Source: Streptomyces sp. 840.1
Lineage (GTDB): Bacteria; Actinomycetota; Actinomycetes; Streptomycetales; Streptomycetaceae
Direction: 5' to 3'
DNA length: 64,000 nucleotides
NCBI RefSeq assembly: GCF_003751445.1
Contig: NZ_RJUU01000002.1
Coordinates: forward strand, 248,001-312,000
Shown here one piece after another: positions 33,454 to 42,454 of this stretch (position 1 is the stretch's first letter; the number at the start of each line of letters is the position of its first letter). Both the position numbers and the translations under genes were made by a program. The notes under the pieces are model-generated. The model worked only from the letters and a program-made list of their open reading frames with translations. It was not told where the DNA came from and did not search any database.

Positions 33454-34826
33454 GGACTTCCTTGACCCGTGAGCACCAGGTACTGAACCCGGCGACCGAG
33501 GAACTCGTCGCCACCGTGCCGGCCACCACCGCGGCCGGGGTGGACGCCGCCGTCAACCGGGCGGCCGCCGCCCAGCGGAGCTGGTCGGCGCTCGCCCCCG
33601 CCGACCGGGCCCGGCTGCTGCGCCGCTTCGCCGCCGCCGTGGACGGCCGGACCGAGGAGCTGGCCCGGCTGGAGGTCCGCGAGGCGGGCCACACCATCTC
33701 CAACGCCCGCTGGGAGGCGGGCAACGTCCGCGATCTGCTCGACTTCGCCGCCGGGGGAGTGGAACGGCTGAGTGGCCGGCAGATCCCCGTACCCGGCGGC
33801 ATCGACATCACCCTGCTCGAACCCCTCGGCGTCATCGGCGTGATCGCACCGTGGAACTTCCCCATGCCGATCGCCGCCTGGGGACTGGCCCCCGCCCTCG
33901 CGGCCGGCAACGCCGTCCTCCTCAAGCCCGCCGAGACCACTCCGCTGACCGCGCTCCGGCTCGCCGCCCTGGCCCTGGAGGCCGGCCTGCCCGAACACCT
34001 CTTCCAGGTCCTGCCCGGCGCGGGCGACGAGGCGGGCAGCGCACTGGTCGAGCACCCCGGCGTCGCCAAGATCGTCTTCACCGGCTCCACCCGGGTCGGC
34101 AAGCAGATCATGGCCAAGTGCGCCGAACACGTGAAGCGGATCACCCTCGAACTCGGCGGCAAGAGCCCCAACATCGTCTTCGCCGACGCCGACATCGAAG
34201 CCGCCGCGGCCGCCGCCCCGATGTCGTTCCTGGACAACGCGGGCCAGGACTGCTGCGCCCGCACCCGGATCCTCGTCCAGCGGTCCGCGTACGACCGCTT
34301 CCTGGAACTGCTCGCCCCGGCCGTCGCCGCCGTCGTCGTGGGCGACCCGTCCGACGAGAAGACGCAGATGGGACCGCTCATCTCGCGCACCCAGCTGGAC
34401 CGGGTGCGCTCGCTCGTCCCCGAGGGGGCGGCCGCCGTCCGGGGCAGTGCGCCCGAGGGGCCCGGGTTCTGGTTCCCGCCGACCGTCCTCACCGACGCAC
34501 CCGCCGACTCGCCCGTCGCCACCGACGAGGTGTTCGGGCCGGTCGCGGTCGTGCTGCCCTTCGAGGACGAGGCTGACGCCGTCCGGCTCGCCAACGCGAC
34601 GCGCTACGGCCTCGCGGGCTCCCTCTGGACGCGGGACGTGGGACGCGCGCTACGCGTCTCGCAGGCCGTCCGGGCGGGAAACCTCTCCGTCAACTCCCAC
34701 TCCGCGGTCCGCTACTGGACCCCGTTCGGCGGGTACAAACTGTCCGGCCTCGGCCGCGAACTCGGACCCGACGCCCTCACCGCCTTCACCGAAACCAAGA
34801 ACGTCTTCCTCAGTACGGAGGCCTGA
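33450..34826 (+). CDS. Aldehyde dehydrogenase (NAD(P)+-dependent)
   Basis: This 458-residue member of the ALDH superfamily has APWNFPMPIAAWGLAPALAAGNA, the general base Glu in LELGGKSPNIVF, the catalytic Cys in NAGQDCCARTRI (two adjacent cysteines), and the end motif FGGYKLSGLGRELG. Next to a gamma-glutamyl-amine ligase it should oxidise the gamma-glutamyl aldehyde formed after deamination or oxidation, as PuuC does. The GTG at 33450 overlaps the ligase stop by 4 bp; a TTG at 33462 (MTREHQ) is an alternative. The aldehyde itself is not known. Confidence 0.9.
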   Translation: MRTSLTREHQVLNPATEELVATVPATTAAGVDAAVNRAAAAQRSWSALAPADRARLLRRFAAAVDGRTEELARLEVREAGHTISNARWEAGNVRDLLDFAAGGVERLSGRQIPVPGGIDITLLEPLGVIGVIAPWNFPMPIAAWGLAPALAAGNAVLLKPAETTPLTALRLAALALEAGLPEHLFQVLPGAGDEAGSALVEHPGVAKIVFTGSTRVGKQIMAKCAEHVKRITLELGGKSPNIVFADADIEAAAAAAPMSFLDNAGQDCCARTRILVQRSAYDRFLELLAPAVAAVVVGDPSDEKTQMGPLISRTQLDRVRSLVPEGAAAVRGSAPEGPGFWFPPTVLTDAPADSPVATDEVFGPVAVVLPFEDEADAVRLANATRYGLAGSLWTRDVGRALRVSQAVRAGNLSVNSHSAVRYWTPFGGYKLSGLGRELGPDALTAFTETKNVFLSTEA

Positions 34827-34832
34827 ACCGGC

Positions 34833-35621
34833 ATGACCACGGACAACGGGAACATCTGCCGCCGCCTCGTCGGCCGCACCGCCGTCATCACCGGTGCCGG
34901 CAGCGGCATCGGGCTCGCCACCGCCCACCGGCTCGCCTCCGAGGGCGCGCACGTGGTCTGCGGCGATGTCGACGAGACCGCAGGCAAGGCGGCCGCCGAA
35001 GCGGTCGGCGGCACCTTCGTGCAGGTCGACGTCACCGATCCCGGACAGGTCGAGGCCCTGTTCGCGGCGGCACACGACACCTACGGCTCCGTCGACGTCG
35101 CCTTCAACAACGCCGGCATCTCGCCGCCCGACGACGACTCCATCCTCACCACGGGCCTGGAGGCCTGGAAGCGCGTCCAGGACGTCAACCTCACCTCCGT
35201 CTACCTGTGCTGCAAGGCGGCCCTGCCCTACATGCGGCGCCAGGGGCGCGGCTCCATCATCAACACCGCCTCGTTCGTCGCCAGGATGGGCGCGGCGACC
35301 TCCCAGATCTCGTACACCGCCTCCAAGGGCGGGGTGCTCGCGATGTCCCGGGAACTGGGCGTCCAGTTCGCCCGCGAGGGCATCCGGGTCAACGCCCTGT
35401 GCCCGGGGCCCGTCAACACCCCGCTGCTGCGGGAGCTGTTCGCCAAGGACCCGGAGCGCGCGGCCCGCCGGCTGGTGCACATCCCGCTCGGCCGGTTCGC
35501 CGAGGCGACCGAGATCGCGGCCGCCGTCGCCTTCCTGGCGAGCGACGACTCCTCCTTCGTCAACGCCACCGACTTCCTCGTCGACGGCGGAATCTCCGGC
35601 GCCTACGTCACGCCCCTGTAG
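34833..35621 (+). CDS. Short-chain dehydrogenase/reductase (3-oxoacyl-ACP reductase-like)
   Basis: This 262-residue SDR has the coenzyme motif TGAGSGIG (about residue 20), NNAG, and the catalytic Ser plus YTASK (Tyr-x-x-x-Lys). The C-terminus has the family's NPGPV-like CPGPVNTPLLREL. The gene begins 6 bp after the aldehyde dehydrogenase and completes the glnA4 operon. It probably oxidises an alcohol group of the gamma-glutamyl intermediate, for example gamma-glutamylethanolamide to the aldehyde (inference). Annotations as FabG are generic. Confidence 0.9.
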   Translation: MTTDNGNICRRLVGRTAVITGAGSGIGLATAHRLASEGAHVVCGDVDETAGKAAAEAVGGTFVQVDVTDPGQVEALFAAAHDTYGSVDVAFNNAGISPPDDDSILTTGLEAWKRVQDVNLTSVYLCCKAALPYMRRQGRGSIINTASFVARMGAATSQISYTASKGGVLAMSRELGVQFAREGIRVNALCPGPVNTPLLRELFAKDPERAARRLVHIPLGRFAEATEIAAAVAFLASDDSSFVNATDFLVDGGISGAYVTPL

Positions 35622-35651
35622 GCCCCGGTCCCACCGCGTCCTCCCCGGTGA

Positions 35652-35682
35652 GGGGCTCGCGACCCACCCGGTGGCGAGCCCC
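35652..35682 (+). terminator. Hairpin after the glnA4 operon
   Basis: Arms GGGGCTCGC (35652-35660) and GCGAGCCCC (35674-35682) pair perfectly, 30 bp after the SDR stop. The following 365 bp (35683-36047) contain no gene I can support, only isolated protein-like residues on - with no start. Confidence 0.7.
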
Positions 35683-36047
35683 GCCGGGGCCGCACGCGTC
35701 CGTCCTTCCCTCCCCGGCCCTCGTCTTCGGTGGAGAGCGCGGCTTCATCCCCCGGTCGTGCGGCGAGCCCTCCCAGGCGCTGACCAGGCCGTGCACCGAG
35801 GCGCGGTCACTGAGGCCGAGGGCGACCGCCGTCACCGCCCGGTTCCCGGTGTCCGCCCTGATGCGTGCTCCTCCACCATGCGCCGGGGCCACGGGGCGGG
35901 CCAGTGCTCCCCCGAGAGGGGCAGCGGCACGGCCCGGCAGGAATAAGCTGGCTCCCGCCACTCGCGTCGTCCGCCCCCGGGTCTCCCCGCGCGTGCCAGG
36001 CGCCGCCGCCCCGACGGCGCCTCCCCGACACGTCCTGGAGCGTGGCG

Positions 36048-36986
36048 ATGAGCAACGCGACACCGCCCGGCTGGTACCCGGACACGGCCGCACCGGGTTG
36101 CGAGCGGTGGTGGGACGGGACGGCATGGACCGCCCACACCCGCCCGTACGCCACCGCGCAGCCGTACAGCCCCGCGCTGCCCGCTTCCCCGGCCGGGTCG
36201 GGCGGGGGAAGCGGCGGCAGCGGCGGCCGGATCATCGCCATGGTGGTGGCCGGTGCGGTCGTCGTCGGCGCGGCGGTGACCGGCGCGGTGCTGCTCGGCA
36301 GGGACGACGACGCCAAGCGGCCGGAGGCCCGGTCCAGCACCGCCCCGCCCGCGGACACCGCCACCCACGACGGCCCGGGGAGCCCGTCGCCGGACGCCTC
36401 CGCCGACGACGACAGCGACCCGGCCGTCCTGGTGGACCAGCTCAACGGCATCACCCTGCCGGTCCCCGAGGGCTGGGAGAGGCCCGAGAGCACCGTGGAG
36501 CAGGTGCTCACCATGCGAACGGCCCGCTCCTACAGCTGCCCCGGCAGCTCCGCCGACTTCTGCTACCACGGCACGGTGACCACGCGGACACCCAACGCCA
36601 TGGACGCCGACACCGCCGAGCGCCTCGCCAGGGACGACATAGCCGAGGCTGCGGACGCGGCCTACGAGAAGAACGCCGTCGGGACCCGGATCCACGGCGG
36701 CATCATGTCCCACAAGCAGCTCGCGGCCGCCTCGGTGAGCGTGGCGGGACGCACCGGGTACCTGGTGCGCTGGCGGGTCGTCACCGGGAAGGGCCCCGGC
36801 GGGTACGTGCAGTCGCTCGCCTTCCCGTCGAGCGTCGGCAGCGAGTCGCTCGTCGTCGTGCGCTACGCCTTCGACGCCGGGCCCGACGGGCCGCCGCTCT
36901 CCCTCATGGACACCCTCACCAAGGGCATCCGGCCGATCGGTGACAGCGCGACGAGCGGCGGCGTCGGCAGCTCCGTGGCCCCCTGA
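36048..36986 (+). CDS. DUF2510-domain membrane protein
   Basis: This 312-residue protein starts with a DUF2510 module (PPGWYPDTAAPGCERWWDGTAWTAHTRPY, in residues 6-34) and has a Gly-rich linker and one transmembrane helix (about 63-82, IAMVVAGAVVVGAAVTGAVLL). A Pro/Ser/Asp-rich spacer follows and then an extracellular domain of about 190 residues. This layout of a small cytoplasmic tryptophan-rich module and an outside domain is common in actinobacterial envelope proteins. The outside domain has no family I can name. Two cysteines (SCPGSSADFCYHG) may form a disulfide. Confidence 0.8.
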   Translation: MSNATPPGWYPDTAAPGCERWWDGTAWTAHTRPYATAQPYSPALPASPAGSGGGSGGSGGRIIAMVVAGAVVVGAAVTGAVLLGRDDDAKRPEARSSTAPPADTATHDGPGSPSPDASADDDSDPAVLVDQLNGITLPVPEGWERPESTVEQVLTMRTARSYSCPGSSADFCYHGTVTTRTPNAMDADTAERLARDDIAEAADAAYEKNAVGTRIHGGIMSHKQLAAASVSVAGRTGYLVRWRVVTGKGPGGYVQSLAFPSSVGSESLVVVRYAFDAGPDGPPLSLMDTLTKGIRPIGDSATSGGVGSSVAP

Positions 36987-36999
36987 CGCCGTCCCCGGC

Positions 37000-38202
37000 T
37001 CAGAGGAAGGTGCGGCCCTCGCCCCGGTACGTCGGCACGGTCGCCGTGACCCGGTCGCCCTCGATCAGCTGCAACTCGTCGAACCGCTCGCACAGTTCAC
37101 CGGCCTTCGCATGCCGGAACCACACCTTGTCACCGATCAGCAGATCGTCGGCCGGGGCGCCGAGCAACGGGGTCTGCACCTCACCCGGCCCCTCCTGCGG
37201 GTCGTAGCGGAGCCCCTCCGGCAGGTACGGGACCGGCAGCCGGTCCGGCCCGGCCGCACCCGACGCCGGATAGCCGCCACCGAGCACCGTCACCACGCCC
37301 ACCCCGGGCCGCCGCACCACCGGCTGGGCGAACAGGGCCGCCGGACGGGCCGTGAACGAGGTGTAGTTGTCGAACAGCCGGGGCACGTAGAGCCCGGAAC
37401 CGGCCGCGATCTCCGTCACCGCGTGCTCCGCGGCGGTGTGCTGCACGCTTCCGGTGCCACCGCCGTTCACGAACTCCAGATCCGGCGCCACCGCCCGTAC
37501 CGCCCGCACCACCTCGGCCCGGCGGACCGCCAGTTCACGGCGGGCGGAGGCCTGCATCAGCCGGATCGCCCGGGACCGCAGCGGCCGACCCGCGACCGAG
37601 TCGCCGACCCCGGCGATATGGCCCTCGTACGCCATGAGGCCCACCAGCCGGAAACCGGGCCGACGGGCCACGGACCGGGCCAGCTCGGCCAGTTGGGCGG
37701 GGGAGCGCAGCGGTGAGCGCAGCGCCCCGATCCTGACCCGGCCGCCGAGCATCCGCAGCGAGATGTCCAGCTCCAGGCAGACCCGGATCTCCTCGGTGCC
37801 CCCGGCGCGTGCCGCGTCGATGAGCTCCAACTGCGCGTGGTCGTCCACCATCACCGTCACGGCGGCGGCCAGCTTCGGGTCCGATGCGAGTTCCGCGAAC
37901 GCCGGCCGGTCGGCCGAGGGATAGGCGAGCAGCACGTCGTCGAACCCGGCCCGCGCCAGCCACAGCGACTCGGCCAGCGTGAACGACATGATCCCGGCGA
38001 AGCCGGGCCGGGCGAGCACCCGCTCCAGCAGGGCACGGCAGCGCACCGACTTGCTCGCCACCCGGACCGGCTTCCCGGCCGCACGGCGTACCAGGTCGTC
38101 GGCGTTGGCGTCGAACGCCTCCAGATCGACGACGGCGATCGGGGCATCGAGATGTGCGGTGGCCCGGTTGTAGCGGGTCCGGTCAGCGGCGCGGGCAGTC
38201 AT
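37000..38202 (-). CDS. PLP-dependent alanine-racemase-fold amino acid deaminase/aldolase
   Basis: This 400-residue enzyme has a PLP alanine-racemase N-terminal barrel: PIAVVDLEAFDANADDLVRRAAGKPVRVASKSVRCRALL, where the Lys in VASKSVRC is the PLP lysine. A C-terminal D-serine-dehydratase-like domain follows (GDKVWFRHAKAGELCERF). Related proteins are D-threonine aldolases, D-serine dehydratases or amino-acid deaminases. A His/Asp zinc site in the tail (WFRHAKAGELC) favours the D-threonine-aldolase/D-serine-dehydratase group. It ends 13 bp from the convergent DUF2510 gene. The substrate is not determined. Confidence 0.88.
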   Translation of the reverse strand: MTARAADRTRYNRATAHLDAPIAVVDLEAFDANADDLVRRAAGKPVRVASKSVRCRALLERVLARPGFAGIMSFTLAESLWLARAGFDDVLLAYPSADRPAFAELASDPKLAAAVTVMVDDHAQLELIDAARAGGTEEIRVCLELDISLRMLGGRVRIGALRSPLRSPAQLAELARSVARRPGFRLVGLMAYEGHIAGVGDSVAGRPLRSRAIRLMQASARRELAVRRAEVVRAVRAVAPDLEFVNGGGTGSVQHTAAEHAVTEIAAGSGLYVPRLFDNYTSFTARPAALFAQPVVRRPGVGVVTVLGGGYPASGAAGPDRLPVPYLPEGLRYDPQEGPGEVQTPLLGAPADDLLIGDKVWFRHAKAGELCERFDELQLIEGDRVTATVPTYRGEGRTFL

Positions 38203-38244
38203 GGCCGCAGCTTGCCAGACACCTGTACCGCTGGGTAGGGGGAT

Positions 38245-38258
38245 GATCTGCGCAGATC
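38245..38258. promoter_or_regulatory. Perfect 14-bp palindrome between divergent genes
   Basis: The sequence GATCTGCGCAGATC is an exact palindrome in the 183-bp gap between the PLP enzyme (-) and the proline-rich membrane protein (+). It is a plausible repressor site; no regulator is adjacent. Confidence 0.4.
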
Positions 38259-38385
38259 GGTCCGGCGACCGGCGGCCCGCTCCCATCAGGGGCGCCGCAG
38301 CCCGTAGAGTGACGGGCACGCGGCGCGCAACGAGCCTGCCTGTGGCGGCGATCCGCGTGCGGTACGGACGGGACCAGGGGGGCTG

Positions 38386-39567
38386 ATGAGTACCGAGGCG
38401 CAGCGCGCTCCCGTCCCGCCACGCCCGGCCGCTCCGCCGGCCGGCCGGCCATCCACACCGACCGGCCCCGCCGAATCCGAGCCCTCCGCACCGGCAGGCC
38501 CCGCCGCAGGGCCGGCCCCCGCGAAGGCACCCCGTCCCGAGCCGCTCGCCGTGGAGTCGACCGCCCGGCTCCGGCCCGTGCCCCCGGCCCCGCCGCGTCC
38601 GGCAGTACCCCCCGCCGCCCCGGCCGTCCCGCCGCGCCCCGCGACGCCGCCCGCGGCGACCCGGCGCCGCCCGGTCGGCGCGGTGGCCCTCGGCGTACCG
38701 CCCGGGTGGCCCGACGGCCCCTCGGCGCCGCCCGCCCACCGGCCGCCGTACCACTTCATGCCGGCCGAGACACCCGCCGAGACCACCACCAGGCTCCGCC
38801 CGGTGCGGAGCCGGAGCCCCTTCAGGACCGCGGCCGCCGCCGTCTGCGTCGTGCTCGGGCTCGGCCTGATCGGCGGCGCGGCCACCGGCAGCTGGCTGAT
38901 CAGCGACTCCTCGGCCGACCCGGCGGCCCACAGCACCTACACCGTGGGCCGCGCCGCCTGGCACAGCGTGCCCGTGGACACCCTCTTCCCGCGCACCCTC
39001 AAGGGGGACGGCGCCGGGCCCGGCGGCTCCGACCGGGTCTGGACCAGGCTCGCCGTCGCCCCGGACAGCGGCTGCACGAGCGCGCTGGACCCGCTGCTGC
39101 TCAAGACGCTCCGCCCGGCCGGCTGCGCCCGGCTGCTGCGCGCCACGTACACGGACGCGACGTCCAGCAGCGTGACCACCGTCGGGCTGGTCTTCACCGA
39201 GGGCGACACCGACGCCATGCGCGCGCTGAACACCCGGTTCACCGATCAGCACCTGGACGGACGCACCGACCTGATGCCCCGCGCGTACCCCGTAAAGGGC
39301 ACCCCGGCCGCCGGGTTCGGCGACAAGCAGCGCGCCAGCTGGAGCGTGCACGTCCTGACCGAGGTGCCCGTCGTGGTGTTCGCGGTCTCCGGTTTCGCCG
39401 ACGGACGCACGGTCCCCGTGCCGCAGCCCGCCGCCAAGGCCATGGCGGCACACGCCACGACGGCGGCCGCCCAGGCCGGGCTCGGCCACGAGGCCAAGGG
39501 GCTGGCCGACCTGGTCGAACGCGGGCTGCGCGGGACCGTCACCGACCTCACGGAGAAGCCGGAGTGA
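38386..39567 (+). CDS. Proline-rich single-pass membrane protein, partner of the mycosin-like protease
   Basis: This 393-residue protein has an N-terminal cytoplasmic region of about 145 residues very rich in Pro and Ala, one transmembrane helix (FRTAAAAVCVVLGLGLIGGAATGSWLI, about residues 145-170), and an outside domain of about 220 residues. It is coupled to the following protease by a 4-bp overlap. It recalls EccB-like or Pro-rich secretion partners only in general design; no family match is recognised. It probably works with or is cleaved by the protease. Confidence 0.8.
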   Translation: MSTEAQRAPVPPRPAAPPAGRPSTPTGPAESEPSAPAGPAAGPAPAKAPRPEPLAVESTARLRPVPPAPPRPAVPPAAPAVPPRPATPPAATRRRPVGAVALGVPPGWPDGPSAPPAHRPPYHFMPAETPAETTTRLRPVRSRSPFRTAAAAVCVVLGLGLIGGAATGSWLISDSSADPAAHSTYTVGRAAWHSVPVDTLFPRTLKGDGAGPGGSDRVWTRLAVAPDSGCTSALDPLLLKTLRPAGCARLLRATYTDATSSSVTTVGLVFTEGDTDAMRALNTRFTDQHLDGRTDLMPRAYPVKGTPAAGFGDKQRASWSVHVLTEVPVVVFAVSGFADGRTVPVPQPAAKAMAAHATTAAAQAGLGHEAKGLADLVERGLRGTVTDLTEKPE

Positions 39568-40778
39568 GCCCAGTGCCCGGAGCGACCCGCCGCGCCCGCC
39601 GGCGCCGTGCCGTCGGCGCGGTCTGCGCCGCCACCGCGCTCGCGCTGCTGCCCGCGGCACCGGCACGGGCCGACACCATCAGGGCCCAGCAGTGGGGCCT
39701 GGACGCACTCCACACCGACCGGGCCTGGCAGACCACACGCGGCAAGGGCATCACCGTCGCCGTCGTCGACACCGGGGTGGACGGCAGCCTGCCCGACCTG
39801 GCGGGCCAGGTGCTGCCCGGCAAGGACATGATCGGCTTCGGCGCCGAACGGGGCGACCGGTCCTGGGCCCGGCACGGCACCGCGATGGCCGGGATCATCG
39901 CGGGCCGGGGTCACGGGCCGGACGACGCCGACGGGGTGCTCGGCATCGCACCGCAGGCGAAGATCCTCCCGGTCCGGGTCATCCTGGAGGCCGGCGACCC
40001 GGACCGGGCCAAGGCCCGCAAGTCCCGGGGCACGGCGCTCGCGGACGGCATCCGCTGGGCCGCCGACCACGGCGCCGACGTCATCAACCTCTCCCTGGGC
40101 GACGACAGCGAGTCGGCCCACCCGGAGCCAGGCGAGGACGCGGCCGTCCAGTACGCGCTGAAGAAGGGCGCGGTCCTGGTCGCGTCGTCCGGCAACGGGG
40201 GCGAGAAGGGCGACCACATCTCCTATCCCGCCGCCTACCCGGGAGTGATCGCGGTCGCCGCGGTCGACCGGTACGGCACCCACGCCGCGTTCTCCACCCG
40301 CCGCTGGTACGCCGCCGTGAGCGCACCCGGCGTCGACATCGTCGTCCCCGCCCCCGACCGGCAGTACTACGTGGAGTGGGGCACCTCGGCGGCCTCGGCC
40401 TTCGTCTCCGGGGCGGTCGCGCTGGTCCGTGCCGCCCACCCCGGTCTCACGCCCGCCCAGATCAAGCAGCTCCTCACGGACACCGCCCGCAGCTCCCCCT
40501 CGGGCGGCCGGGACGACTCCCGGGGCTACGGCATGGTCGACCCGGCAGCGGCGATCGAGGCGGGCGGCAAGCTCCGTCCGGCCGGTCTGCGCCCGGACTC
40601 CACCGCGGCGGGCTACCGCGAGAAGTACTTCGGGTCCGGCCCCGCCGCGCCCCGGGGGGACGGCGGCCCGGCCGGCTGGCTGGCCCCGGTCGCGGGCGGC
40701 CTCGGCGCTCTCCTGCTCGCACTGGCCGTGGTGCTGTGGCGCGGCCGCAACGGCCGGCCGCTGTTCCCGCGCCGCTGA
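39564..40778 (+). CDS. mycP: S8 serine protease, type VII-secretion mycosin-like
   Basis: This 404-residue subtilase has a signal peptide (RRRRAVGAVCAATALALLPAAPARA, cleavage after ARA) and a catalytic domain with Asp in VVDTGVDG, His in RHGTAMAGII and Ser in GTSAASAFVSG. A C-terminal membrane helix follows (about 360-385) with a short Arg-rich tail. This is the mycosin layout found with type VII secretion (ESX) loci. No ESX ATPase or WXG100 gene is present in the window, so the pair stands alone here. The GTG overlaps the preceding gene by 4 bp. Confidence 0.9.
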   Translation: MSPVPGATRRARRRRAVGAVCAATALALLPAAPARADTIRAQQWGLDALHTDRAWQTTRGKGITVAVVDTGVDGSLPDLAGQVLPGKDMIGFGAERGDRSWARHGTAMAGIIAGRGHGPDDADGVLGIAPQAKILPVRVILEAGDPDRAKARKSRGTALADGIRWAADHGADVINLSLGDDSESAHPEPGEDAAVQYALKKGAVLVASSGNGGEKGDHISYPAAYPGVIAVAAVDRYGTHAAFSTRRWYAAVSAPGVDIVVPAPDRQYYVEWGTSAASAFVSGAVALVRAAHPGLTPAQIKQLLTDTARSSPSGGRDDSRGYGMVDPAAAIEAGGKLRPAGLRPDSTAAGYREKYFGSGPAAPRGDGGPAGWLAPVAGGLGALLLALAVVLWRGRNGRPLFPRR

Positions 40779-40844
40779 CAGCCGGGAACCGGCCGGGTCC
40801 GACCTGTCGGAGGGACGGCGACGGCCAGGCACTACGCTCGCCCT

Positions 40845-41573
40845 GTGGCGCAGAAGAACATTCCGGACCCCGGATACTCCGACGACGACGGCACGGCCGA
40901 CCCCGCCCTGACCTCGGCACTGGCCGGCTGGGCCGAGAACCGCGAGGCCGTCGGCCCGGTGCTCGAAGCCCTCAGGGGGGCCCGGCTGCTGGTCCCCGTG
41001 GTGGCCGTGCTCGGTGAGGTGGAGGAGGACGAGAACGGGCTGCGCCGGGAGAAGACGAGCGACATGGCCGTCCCCACCCTCCAGGCCGGTGACCGCCGCG
41101 CCCTGCCCGCCTTCACCTCCACCGCCTCGCTGGCCCGCTGGGACCCGCAGGCCCGCCCCGTCGCCGTACCCGTGCACCAGGCGCTCCAGGCAGCCGTGCA
41201 CGAGAAGGCGGACACCCTGGTGCTCGACCTCGCGGGCCCGGTGGCCTTCGAGGTGACCGGCTCCGCCCTGCTGGCCCTCGCGGAGGGCCGCGCCAGCGCC
41301 GATCCGCTGGACGACCCCGCCGTCACCTCCGCGGTGCGCGACGCGGTGGCCGCCGAACCCGCGGTGCTCCGCGCCCACCTCGGTCCGGGCCGCGCCGACG
41401 GCACCCTCGCCCTGGTGCTGGCGGCGGACGCCGACCCCGCCGAGGCGGCGGGCCGGGTCGCGCGGTCGCTGGCGGCCAGCGAGGTGCTGCGCGCCCGGCT
41501 GGTGCGCGGCCTGGACCTCGCGCTGCTCCCGGCCGACGCGAACGCACCGGGTGACGCCCTGTTCACACGCTGA
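40845..41573 (+). CDS. SseB-like protein
   Basis: This 242-residue protein has the SseB N-terminal-domain pattern: a helix ALTSALAGWAENREAVGPVLEALRGARLLVPVVAVLGEVEE and MAVPTLQAGDRRALPAFTSTASLARW. In some bacteria SseB-type proteins enhance serine sensitivity or aid type III secretion; in actinobacteria the function is unknown. It has no signal or membrane segment. The GTG at 40845 lacks a clear ribosome binding site but the family begins here. It stands alone between the protease and the aquaporin gene. Confidence 0.85.
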   Translation: MAQKNIPDPGYSDDDGTADPALTSALAGWAENREAVGPVLEALRGARLLVPVVAVLGEVEEDENGLRREKTSDMAVPTLQAGDRRALPAFTSTASLARWDPQARPVAVPVHQALQAAVHEKADTLVLDLAGPVAFEVTGSALLALAEGRASADPLDDPAVTSAVRDAVAAEPAVLRAHLGPGRADGTLALVLAADADPAEAAGRVARSLAASEVLRARLVRGLDLALLPADANAPGDALFTR

Positions 41574-41656
41574 TCACCCCACCGGCCCAACGCGCGCGAA
41601 GGCGCCCGGAGTCGGAGAATTGCGGAGAAATCAACCGTTCTTCGCGAGGTGGTTGT

Positions 41657-42367
41657 ATGCGGACGCGTACGGCAGCATCGGAGTTCCTGGGCACGCTCCT
41701 GCTGGTCTTCTTCGCCGTCGGATCAGCGGTACTCGGTGTCCAGTACATCGGGACCGTCGGAATCGCGCTCTCCTTCGGCTTCGTCCTCATGGCGCTGGCC
41801 TACGCCTTCGGCCCGACATCCGGCTGTCATCTCAACCCCGCGGTGACGATCGGGATGCTGGTGGCCCGGCGGATCGACGTACGGACCGCGGTGACGTACT
41901 GGATCGCGCAGCTGCTCGGCGGCATCGCCGGCGCGGCCCTGCTGTTCCTGCTGGCCAAGCAGGTGCCGGGACTGAAGACCCACGGGAAGTTCGGCAGCAA
42001 CGGCTACGGTGACCGCTCCGACGTGCACATCAATCTCGGCGGCGCGTTCCTGGCCGAGGTGATGCTGACGTTCCTGCTGGTCTTCGTCGTGCTGGCGGTG
42101 ACCCACAAGGTCGCGGTCATCGGCTTCGACGGACTGGCCATCGGCGTCGCGCTCGCGGTGATCCACCTGGTCGGCATCCCGCTCACCGGCACCTCGGTCA
42201 ACCCGGCGCGCAGCCTGGGCCCGGCCCTGTTCGCCGGGGGCCCGGCGCTCTCCCAGCTGTGGCTGTTCCTGGTGGCGCCGCTGATCGGCGGGGTGATCGC
42301 GGCGTTCGCGATCAAGCTGACCCACCCGGTCCAGCCCCGGCCCGAACTCGACCTCGACCGGGCCTGA
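41657..42367 (+). CDS. aqpZ: MIP-family aquaporin (AqpZ-like)
   Basis: This 236-residue channel has six transmembrane helices and both NPA boxes, HLNPAVTIG (after helix 2) and SVNPARSLGPA (after helix 5). Without the Asp of glyceroporins near the second box (the residues after the second NPA are RSLGPALF) it looks like a water-selective aquaporin. The ATG has GAGGTGG upstream. No glycerol kinase gene is nearby, which agrees with water transport. A bidirectional hairpin follows the stop. Confidence 0.9.
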   Translation: MRTRTAASEFLGTLLLVFFAVGSAVLGVQYIGTVGIALSFGFVLMALAYAFGPTSGCHLNPAVTIGMLVARRIDVRTAVTYWIAQLLGGIAGAALLFLLAKQVPGLKTHGKFGSNGYGDRSDVHINLGGAFLAEVMLTFLLVFVVLAVTHKVAVIGFDGLAIGVALAVIHLVGIPLTGTSVNPARSLGPALFAGGPALSQLWLFLVAPLIGGVIAAFAIKLTHPVQPRPELDLDRA

Positions 42368-42381
42368 CCGTCCGCACGCGA

Positions 42382-42415
42382 TGAGCCCCCGCCCGGAAGG
42401 AAGGGCAGGGGCTCA
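42382..42415. terminator. Bidirectional hairpin between aquaporin and DUF1844
   Basis: Arms TGAGCCCC (42382-42389) and GGGGCTCA (42408-42415), with inner GCCC/GGGC, pair just past the aquaporin stop. They also serve the convergent DUF1844 gene that ends at 42455. Confidence 0.7.
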
Positions 42416-42454
42416 CGGTCGTAAGGAGCGGGAAAGGGCGGGAGGGCGTCCGGC

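Noticed and set aside
35608..36126. A - frame in the 35.6-36.1 kb gap with regulator-like residues
   Set aside because: No start codon in context and it runs through the terminator and the next gene's promoter; at most a relic.
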